8,236 bases of DNA from JABFRZ01 sp031413955 (GTDB lineage Bacteria > Planctomycetota > UBA1135 > GCA-002686595): contig JANOGB010000646.1 in the NCBI GenBank assembly GCA_031413955.1, forward strand, positions 1-8,236, given 5' to 3'. Position 1 is the stretch's first letter. Every line of letters begins with the position of its first letter. The translations under genes were made by a program, and so were the position numbers. Shown here piece after piece: positions 1-5,210 of the stretch. The notes beneath the pieces are model-generated. The model did no database searches and was not told the origin of the DNA. It was given only the letters and a program-made list of their open reading frames with translations.

Positions 1-2
1 GG

Positions 3-155
3 TTGTATTCTCCAAAGACAATTCCAAAAAATGTTTTACAACACCCATTATTTCTTTTATTATTTACTGTTGTCGGATGGATGATGATAACAGTTATTTT
101 CTCCACGAATCATTTCATCTCCATTAAATACTTTTTGGCAAAAAGCTGGTATATC
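3..155 (+). CDS. Fragment of an AT-rich membrane-protein gene (O-antigen ligase-like?), both ends missing
   Basis: One frame stays open from base 3 into the junction near 155, giving about 51 residues with no start or stop of its own. The peptide has a hydrophobic stretch (LFLLLFTVVGWMMITVIF, residues ~17-34) and then a polar-to-aromatic segment, ISIKYFLAKSWYI. From memory, this 'lipid helix, then S-x-K-x-x-L-A-K-x-W-Y' pattern resembles the N-terminal part of O-antigen ligase/polymerase (Wzy/WaaL-type) proteins of Bacteroidota, which are inner-membrane enzymes of surface polysaccharide assembly. The product call is tentative. Local G+C is about 31%, against clearly over 65% for everything to the right, so codon use is wholly unlike its neighbours. 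Past ~155 the frame continues only as antisense reading of GC-rich genes and should be ignored. It could instead be any other polytopic membrane protein. Confidence 0.35.
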
Positions 156-162
156 GGCTCAC
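148..162. other. Composition break / probable chimeric junction
   Basis: G+C changes from about 31% to over 70% within a dozen bases. The left side reads as a sensible AT-rich membrane protein up to about the SWYI codons (ending ~155). The right side reads, on the other strand, as a sensible GC-rich gene start back to about base 157. Both genes are therefore cut at the same spot, and no inverted repeat, target duplication, integrase or transposase is visible beside it. That fits an artificial join (misassembly or ligation chimera) better than a natural insertion, although 150 bases of left flank cannot exclude an insertion boundary. The exact base is uncertain by several nucleotides. Confidence 0.7.
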
Positions 163-231
163 CTGGTGCAGGTTCTCGAGCGAGCGTCCGCCGCCGGAGG
201 CGAGCAGCGCGAGCCGCGCGCGCGCGCTCAC
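157..231 (-). CDS. purN: PurN-like phosphoribosylglycinamide formyltransferase, N-terminal 25 codons only
   Basis: A GTG start at 231-229 overlaps the stop of the upstream PNP-like gene (TGA 230-228) in a GTGA arrangement. A GAGGT Shine-Dalgarno-like block lies at 242-238, 6 bases before it. The frame gives MSARARLALLASGGGRSLEN followed by LHQVS. A basic first turn, a short beta strand (LALLAS) and a glycine-rich SGGGRSLENL loop are what the N terminus of GAR formyltransferase (PurN) looks like; the family uses this loop at the phosphoribosyl end of its substrate. PurN transfers a formyl group from 10-formyl-THF to GAR in de novo purine synthesis, in the cytosol. The gene is lost at the AT-rich junction. 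With only 25 residues, another member of the formyltransferase fold is possible, but a neighbouring purine enzyme supports the call. Confidence 0.55.
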
Positions 232-1100
232 GCCTCGACCTCGGCCGAGAGAGTCGCGGCGGTCTCCGCCAGGGTGGGCACGAGCGCGAGCAAGAGGTCC
301 TCGAGCGCGGGCTGCAGCAGGCTGGCCGCGGCCACCACGCTCTTCACGTCGGCGCCCTCCTCGCGCGCGTCGGTCACGGCCACCAGCGCGAGCAGCGCGA
401 GGCCCGCGTGTCCGGCGGCGAGCAGCGGCGGCGCCAGGCCGGGCACGGCCACGCTGGCGCCGAGGCGCGCGAGCATCGCCCGCTCGGCGCGCGTCTCGAG
501 CGCCGGCCCCAGCGTGCAGGCCGCGATCGCCTCCCGGACCGGAATGCCGAGGGCTTCGGCCCGCTCTAGCGCGGCCGCACGCAGGCCGGTGTGGTAGAGG
601 TGCGTGAGGTCGGGGAAGAGCGGCCCGAGGCGGCTCTCGCCCAGGCCGAGCAGCGGCGTCGTGCCGCTGAAGTTGACGTGGTCGCGCAGTGCGGCCAGGC
701 CGGGCACCCAGTGCGGCTCGCTCGGCTGCGCGGGCAGTGCGCTCCCGGCCGAGGTGTGCACGCATACCGCCGCGCCCGCCGCCGCCGCCAGCCACACGGG
801 CATGGCGCGCATCCACGGGCTGCTGGGTTCGTCGGACAGCGGATCGCCGGAGACGTCCTCCAGCAGCCACACCGCCAATGTGCCGAGTACGCCCGTGTGC
901 AGCACGCACGCGTCCCAGGGCGGACACGCGCCGCACAGCTCGCCGAGCTCGACCTCGCGCGCCACGGTGAGGCGCCCCGGCAAGAAGCCGACTCCGGTGC
1001 CCATCAGGAACAGCGCGTGCGGATCGGGCACGCCGGCCGTGCGCAGCCGTTCGCGCAGCGGGAAGACCGTCTCGTCGAGGCCCAGGGAGGAGGTGCTCAT
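228..1100 (-). CDS. Divergent purine nucleoside phosphorylase homologue (PNP/MTAP family)
   Basis: This 290-residue protein matches the length of trimeric PNPs (human 289), cytosolic enzymes that split purine nucleosides with phosphate. Visible family landmarks are GTGVG (34-38, the GSGLG phosphate loop), DHVNFSGTTPLLG (140-152), FPDLTHLYHTGLR (162-174, like FxDMxxAYDxxLR), and GPALETRAE (198-206), whose Glu202 fits human Glu201. The alignment runs with an offset of one, so human Asn243 falls on Asp244 (AVTDA), as in 6-aminopurine or MTA-specific relatives. The usual GRxHxYEGY motif is replaced by unrelated sequence near 80-90, NAAGG by TSAGS, and VGMS by a segment around AVPG (218-221). Substrate and even activity are therefore uncertain. 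The gene lies 13 bases after the DUF167 gene, and its stop overlaps the purN-like start. No clear Shine-Dalgarno precedes ATG 1100, so coupling to the upstream gene is likely. Confidence 0.75.
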   Translation of the reverse strand: MSTSSLGLDETVFPLRERLRTAGVPDPHALFLMGTGVGFLPGRLTVAREVELGELCGACPPWDACVLHTGVLGTLAVWLLEDVSGDPLSDEPSSPWMRAMPVWLAAAAGAAVCVHTSAGSALPAQPSEPHWVPGLAALRDHVNFSGTTPLLGLGESRLGPLFPDLTHLYHTGLRAAALERAEALGIPVREAIAACTLGPALETRAERAMLARLGASVAVPGLAPPLLAAGHAGLALLALVAVTDAREEGADVKSVVAAASLLQPALEDLLLALVPTLAETAATLSAEVEA

Positions 1101-1113
1101 GAGCGCGGAGAGT

Positions 1114-1440
1114 CTAGCGCGATGACGCGAGCAACTCGGCGAGTCGCGTGCGCGCGGCTTCCGGCGCGAGCGTCAGACGAAAGACCTTCGAGCGTGATGT
1201 CTGGCCGCGCACGAGCTCCACAGCCGAGGCCCGCAGCCCGAACCGCTCCGCCAGCAGCGCCGCCGCGGCGGCGTTCGCGCGACCGTCCTCGGGTGGCGCG
1301 GTCACGGAGAGCTTGAGCATTCCGTTCCAGCTGCCCGCGATGCCCGCGCGCCGCGCGCCGGGCTGCACGCGCACGGACAAGAGCACCGTACGGCCGCCGG
1401 GCTCGCTCGTCAGGTTCGCGCTCGGGTCCGCGCCCGTCAC
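1114..1440 (-). CDS. yggU: DUF167 / YggU family protein
   Basis: This small 108-residue protein is the usual length for the family. The core begins at VRVQPGARRAGIAG (23-36), continues with a strand MLKLSVTAPPEDGRANAA (41-58, matching the LKLxVxAPPxDGxAN signature), and ends with VELVRGQTSRSKVF (74-87, matching the VxIVxGxTSRxK signature). DUF167 proteins are small soluble alpha/beta folds found in bacteria and archaea, and no biochemical role is firmly established. The frame is open far upstream, but that part is only antisense-phase reading of the kinase gene. I chose GTG at 1440-1438 because it overlaps the kinase stop (TGA 1439-1437) as GTGA and leaves about 20 residues before the domain. 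The TAG stop is at 1116-1114. Translation is probably coupled to the kinase, since no strong Shine-Dalgarno is seen. Confidence 0.88.
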   Translation of the reverse strand: MTGADPSANLTSEPGGRTVLLSVRVQPGARRAGIAGSWNGMLKLSVTAPPEDGRANAAAAALLAERFGLRASAVELVRGQTSRSKVFRLTLAPEAARTRLAELLASSR

Positions 1441-4271
1441 TTGCCGCCGGAGCCGTTGCTCGGCAGGGCGGGGGGAACCCCGTCCGGCCGCCAGTCGGTG
1501 CCGTCCGAGAGCAGACCCACCAGCAGGGACGTGCCGCTCTGCGTCAGCAAGAACTCGAGGTGCGCCGCGGCGCGGGTCCATTCGTGCGCCTGGGCGGCTT
1601 CCAGCAGGCGCGCCAGGCGCTGGGCGGCGGCCTGCTCGAGCTCGAGCGTCGCGCGCAGTCCGGCCTCGGCTCCGCCGCCCTCGGCCGTCGTGACCCAGGT
1701 GAATGCCGGCGCGAAGGCGTCGCCCAGGGCCTCGATCTCGCCCGGCTGCAGGAGCCCGCGTGCGCGCGAGTCGAGCATCTCGCGCGCCAGCTCGGCACCG
1801 CGCGTGGCGCCTACCAGGCGCAGGAGCGCCACGATCTCGCGCGCCTCGCCGGGCTTCCAGTCGCGCGTGAGGCGCGCCTGGAACAGCCCGTTCCACCAGT
1901 CGGGGTCGCTGCGCGCCTCGCGCCAGGGCAGGTGCTCGAGATCGCCGTCCTTGTCGAGCAGGAGTCCGTCGGCGCGCACCTCGCGCACTTCGCGCGGCTT
2001 CTTCGAGCCGCGCGGATCGCCCAGGCTCTTGCGCCGCCAGCCGCCGTTCGCGAACTCCTGGCGCAGCCCCTCGAGCGCGGCGCGCGCGAGCTGTGCCTCG
2101 TTCGCCAGGGCTGCCGGGAACGCGCGCGCGCGCAGCGCGGGTGGAAGCGCGCCGAGGCGCGCCTCGATGGCCACGAGATCCAGGGCCGCGAGCTCGGCCA
2201 GCAGGCCCGAGCCGGGACCCAGGGCCTCGCCCAGCGCGCGGCACAGGGCGCGCTCGGCGTTGTCGTGATAGAAGCGTTCCTCCTCGTCGACCCGTGCGCG
2301 ACTCGCGCCGAGCTCGTCGCGGAGCGCGCGCATGGCGGTCAGACGCGCCGGGTCGCCGGGGCTCTCGTCCAACCCGGCGAAGAGCGGCTCGAGACTCGCG
2401 AGGTAGGCGCGCTGCTCGTCGAACTTGCCTTCCAGCGCGAGCTGGGTCGCCTGGGCGAAGCGCGCGCGCATGGCCGCCTCCGCGGCCTGGATGCTCTCGG
2501 CGTCGAGGGCCGCGCGCCGCGGCTCGAACTCCGTTGCCAGGGCGGCCGGCGGGGAAAAGACCGCCAGCGCGCGCAGCTTGTCGGCCAGGACGGCTCCGCC
2601 GGCTTCGAGCGCGCCGAGCTCGCTCTGCAGCTGGGTCACGACCTCGTCCAGCGTGAAGCTGGCCGCCGGATCGGCCTCCGAGCTGCTCGCGCGCAGGCTC
2701 GCGATCTCTTCCTCGGCCAGCGCGGCCGCCGCTGTGCCCGGGTACTGGGCGCGGATGCGCGCGAGTGCGAGCACGCGCTCCTCGCCCGTGACGTAGGCCG
2801 CGAGCTCGCTCAGGGCCCGGCTGGCCTCGTTCTCGCGCGCGCGCAGCAGGGTCTCCTCGTCGGGCGAGGAGGCGGCGTCGTCTTGCGTGCCGCCGATGAA
2901 CGAGGAGTCATCCAGGGGCGTGTCCGGAGCGTCGCCCACCTGGCCGTGCGTGCCGACGTCGGTCGGACCCGCCTCCGGAACGCGTACGAAGCGGAACCAG
3001 GCGACGCCGGCCGCGGCCAGCACCAGCAGCAGCGTGAGCGTGAGCACGCGCTGGGCGCGCGAGCCGCGCTGGACCGCGAGCGTCGGTCCGTGTTCGGCCA
3101 CCAGGCGCAAGCGTTCGCATTCGCGCCGTAGCGTCTCGGCCGTCGGAAAGCGCGCCGCGGCGTCCTTTTCCATCAGGCGCTGGATCACGGCCTCGAGCTC
3201 GGGCGGCAGCTCCCGGACGAGCTCGCGCAGCGGCCGCGGCGCCTCGGTCTGCAGCGCGCGCAGGATCTCGCGCGTGGAACCGCCCTCGAAGGGCGTCTTG
3301 CCGGACAGCAGGCGGTAGGCCGTGGCGCCGAGCGAGTACAGGTCCGAGCGCTGGTCGACCGCCTGGCCGCGGGCCTGCTCGGGCGAGATGAAATGCGGCG
3401 TGCCGAAGACCTTGCGGCCATCCACGGCCTCGCTGGCCTCCTGCTCGAGCGTGGTGGCCAGGCCCAGGTCGGCGATCTTGACCGTGCCCGTCCCGGAGTA
3501 CATCAGGTTGGCCGGCTTGATGTCGCGGTGCACGATGCCGCGCGACTCGGCATAAGCGAGACCCGCGGCCGCGTCGCCGAGCACCGACAGGACCGCCTTC
3601 CACGGCAGCGGTCCGGCGGCGGCGAGTTTCTGCTCGAGGCTGCCGCCGGCCATGTACTCCATCGAGAGGTAGTGCGCGCCGTTCTCCTCGCCCACGTCGT
3701 AGACCACCACCACGTTCGGGTGCGAGAGCGCGGCCGCGGCCCGCGCCTCGGCCTGGAAGCGGTGCACGAAGTCGCGGTCGGCGGCGAGCTTCGGCGCCAG
3801 CACCTTGAGCGCCACCGGACGGCGCAGGCTCTCCTGCACGGCGAGGTACACGGCACCCATGCCGCCCTTGCCGATCAGGCGCTCGACGCGGTAGCCGCCG
3901 ATCTTCTGCGGCACGTCGGCCGGGCGCGCGCTGCCCACCGCTGCCGTGGCGGCGCGCGCGGCCTCGGCGCGTGCGTCGCGCACCTCCAGACGCCGCGCGC
4001 CCAGCACGAGCTGGTCGCCGAGCTTCAGGCGCGCCGCGGCGACGCGCTGGCCGTTGAGCAGCGTCCCGTTCTTCGAGCCCAGGTCCTTCACGGCCCAGTC
4101 GCCTTCCTTGGTGCGGCCGATGGCGCAGTGGGTCTCGTCGACGCCCTGGCCCTCGACCACGAAGCCGGCGCGCTCGCGCGAGCAGCCGAGCACCAGCGTG
4201 CCCGCCAGCGGCAGCTCGACCATGCGCGCGTCGCCGCCCAGGAGCTCGAGGATCCAGCGCGGCTCGCTCAT
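1437..4271 (-). CDS. Membrane-anchored FHA-domain Ser/Thr protein kinase
   Basis: 944 residues. An N-terminal FHA domain (~5-98) has VDETHCAI and DLGSKNGTLLNG (63-74), and should bind phosphothreonine, perhaps the kinase's own. A Hanks-type kinase domain follows (~127-390): glycine loop GKGGMG (134-139), VALK Lys156, helix-C Glu175, HRDIKPANL with Asp250 and Asn255, DLG Asp268 in place of DFG, activation segment FGTPHFISPEQ (289-299), and Asp310. All catalytic residues are present, so it should be active. One hydrophobic segment (~409-428) predicts a single membrane span with the kinase inside. The remaining ~515 residues lie outside: an acidic, low-complexity linker (430-475), then Ala/Glu/Leu-rich helical sequence with a Trp-rich insert (744-795). 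I recognise no named domain in this tail. ATG 4271 overlaps the yggS stop (ATGA) and has GGAG 6 bases upstream. The DUF167 start overlaps its stop. Substrates are unknown. Confidence 0.92.
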   Translation of the reverse strand: MSEPRWILELLGGDARMVELPLAGTLVLGCSRERAGFVVEGQGVDETHCAIGRTKEGDWAVKDLGSKNGTLLNGQRVAAARLKLGDQLVLGARRLEVRDARAEAARAATAAVGSARPADVPQKIGGYRVERLIGKGGMGAVYLAVQESLRRPVALKVLAPKLAADRDFVHRFQAEARAAAALSHPNVVVVYDVGEENGAHYLSMEYMAGGSLEQKLAAAGPLPWKAVLSVLGDAAAGLAYAESRGIVHRDIKPANLMYSGTGTVKIADLGLATTLEQEASEAVDGRKVFGTPHFISPEQARGQAVDQRSDLYSLGATAYRLLSGKTPFEGGSTREILRALQTEAPRPLRELVRELPPELEAVIQRLMEKDAAARFPTAETLRRECERLRLVAEHGPTLAVQRGSRAQRVLTLTLLLVLAAAGVAWFRFVRVPEAGPTDVGTHGQVGDAPDTPLDDSSFIGGTQDDAASSPDEETLLRARENEASRALSELAAYVTGEERVLALARIRAQYPGTAAAALAEEEIASLRASSSEADPAASFTLDEVVTQLQSELGALEAGGAVLADKLRALAVFSPPAALATEFEPRRAALDAESIQAAEAAMRARFAQATQLALEGKFDEQRAYLASLEPLFAGLDESPGDPARLTAMRALRDELGASRARVDEEERFYHDNAERALCRALGEALGPGSGLLAELAALDLVAIEARLGALPPALRARAFPAALANEAQLARAALEGLRQEFANGGWRRKSLGDPRGSKKPREVREVRADGLLLDKDGDLEHLPWREARSDPDWWNGLFQARLTRDWKPGEAREIVALLRLVGATRGAELAREMLDSRARGLLQPGEIEALGDAFAPAFTWVTTAEGGGAEAGLRATLELEQAAAQRLARLLEAAQAHEWTRAAAHLEFLLTQSGTSLLVGLLSDGTDWRPDGVPPALPSNGSGGK

Positions 4272-5065
4272 GGCTCGCTCCGCCCCGCGCGACTCTCTTG
4301 GCTCGGGAGGGTCCCTCCGCCCGGAGCGCCGAGCGCTTCATCCGTCCGCGCGCCATCCGACACGACCCCATCGAACAGCGCGCCGCCGATGCGCAGCACG
4401 TGCGCGCCGGCGCGCACGGCTTCCTCGAAGTCGGCGCTCATGCCCATGGAGAGACGCACGCGTCCGCCGGCGAAGGCCGCGCTCGGCAGGCTGCGCGCCA
4501 GGCGGCTGGCATGCTCGAAGACCTCGCGCGCCTCGCGCCTGGCAGCCAGCGGATCGCTCGCGAGCGGCGCCATGACCATCAGTCCGAGGAGCGGCAGCGG
4601 GCCCGCGCGCGCGCGCTCGACCAGAGCCGGGAGCTCCTCAGGCGCGAGGCCGGACTTCTCCGCTTCCTCGGCCAGCTTGACCTGCAGGAAGATCCCGGGA
4701 AAACGGCGCTCCTCCGCGGCCAGGCGTGCCAACGCTTCCCACAGCGCCACGGAATCGACCGAGTGGATGGTCTGGGCGATGCGCACCACGCGCCGGGCCT
4801 TGTTGCGCTGCAAGTGGCCGACGAAGTGCCAGCGCGCGATGCGGCCGCTCTTCAGGAAGTCCGCCTGCTTGGCTTCGAGGGCGCTGGCGCGGTTCTCGGC
4901 GAGGTCCTGGCAGCCCAGCTCGAAGAGCTCGGCCGCGACGGCCGAGGACACCGCTTTGGTCACGGCCACGAGCTGGATCTCGGCGGGCTCGCGGCCCGCG
5001 GCGCGCGCCGCGGTCGCGATGCGCTCCAGCACCTGGGCGCGGTTCTGCTTCAGTCGCGCTTCCAC
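4268..5065 (-). CDS. yggS: YggS/PROSC family pyridoxal-phosphate homeostasis protein
   Basis: The family binds PLP on an alanine-racemase-like TIM barrel and buffers the cofactor; no catalytic reaction is established. Landmarks are AVTKAVS with Lys37 as the PLP Schiff-base residue, DLAENRASAL (54-63), WHFVGHLQRNKA (79-90), HSVDS (101-105), KSGL (137-140), GLM (161-163), LSMGMSADF (205-213) and RIGGALF (225-231). Length is 265 residues against about 225-235 for typical members. The excess is a ~32-residue, Gly/Ser/Pro-rich C-terminal tail that runs into the kinase start, with a 4-base ATGA overlap. The open frame continues far upstream into antisense of tilS. I chose GTG at 5065 because it places Lys37 where the family has it (Lys36 in E. 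coli) and has AGGA 5 bases upstream. The common VN before the ExxKxG stretch is VK here (129-130). Confidence 0.93.
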   Translation of the reverse strand: MEARLKQNRAQVLERIATAARAAGREPAEIQLVAVTKAVSSAVAAELFELGCQDLAENRASALEAKQADFLKSGRIARWHFVGHLQRNKARRVVRIAQTIHSVDSVALWEALARLAAEERRFPGIFLQVKLAEEAEKSGLAPEELPALVERARAGPLPLLGLMVMAPLASDPLAARREAREVFEHASRLARSLPSAAFAGGRVRLSMGMSADFEEAVRAGAHVLRIGGALFDGVVSDGARTDEALGAPGGGTLPSQESRAGRSEP

Positions 5066-5210
5066 CGAGTTCCTGCCGTGTTGCCTGCCGTGCAGGTGGG
5101 AGCGGAGCTGCCGGCCGCGACGGTCCCTGTGCGCCCTGTTCGGTCCCGACCGGTTCGTGCCAAACCGCGTTCCAACCCGTGCCAGAGCGTACCCGTGCAG
5201 CGTCCGGAAG
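5066..5210. other. 145-base gap between tilS and yggS with short direct repeats
   Basis: No gene is supported here. It is the only sizeable gap in the minus-strand block, so transcription of yggS and the genes after it may start here, but I find no convincing -35/-10 pair. Read on the + strand it holds several short repeats: CCTGCCGTG at 5072-5080 and 5084-5092; CGGTCCC at 5121-5127 and 5141-5147; ACCCGTGC at 5175-5182 and 5191-5198. It also has a small perfect hairpin, CGGTC-CC-GACCG, at 5141-5152. No T-run follows the hairpin on either strand, so an intrinsic terminator for tilS is not supported. The minus strand has TGGCACG twice, like a sigma-54 -24 element, but no matching -12 element. 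Confidence 0.5.
5071..5074 (-). promoter_or_regulatory. Shine-Dalgarno AGGA deciding the yggS start
   Basis: On the minus strand, GGCAGGAACTCG leads straight into the GTG at 5065, so AGGA stands 5 bases from the start codon. This supports a GTG start and a 265-residue product over any start inside the tilS coding region. The block belongs to a 9-base sequence, CACGGCAGG, that is repeated 12 bases further upstream (5092-5084), so a second AGG sits too far from the GTG to serve it. Confidence 0.6.

Noticed and set aside
215..228. Run of alternating CG (CGCGCGCGCG) as a repeat or Z-DNA-forming element
   Set aside because: It encodes the Ser-Ala-Arg-Ala-Arg start of the purN-like gene, and such runs are ordinary at this base composition.
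1560..3131. A 523-residue open frame on the + strand opposite the kinase tail
   Set aside because: It is compositionally biased, without motifs, and antisense to a gene confirmed by start/stop overlaps on both sides.
5141..5152. CGGTC-CC-GACCG as a terminator after tilS
   Set aside because: The stem is only 5 bases with a 2-base loop, and no T-run follows on either strand.
5154..5184. Two TGGCACG sequences on the minus strand as sigma-54 promoters for yggS
   Set aside because: The -24-like element is present, but neither copy has a TTGCA/GC -12 element at the required spacing.
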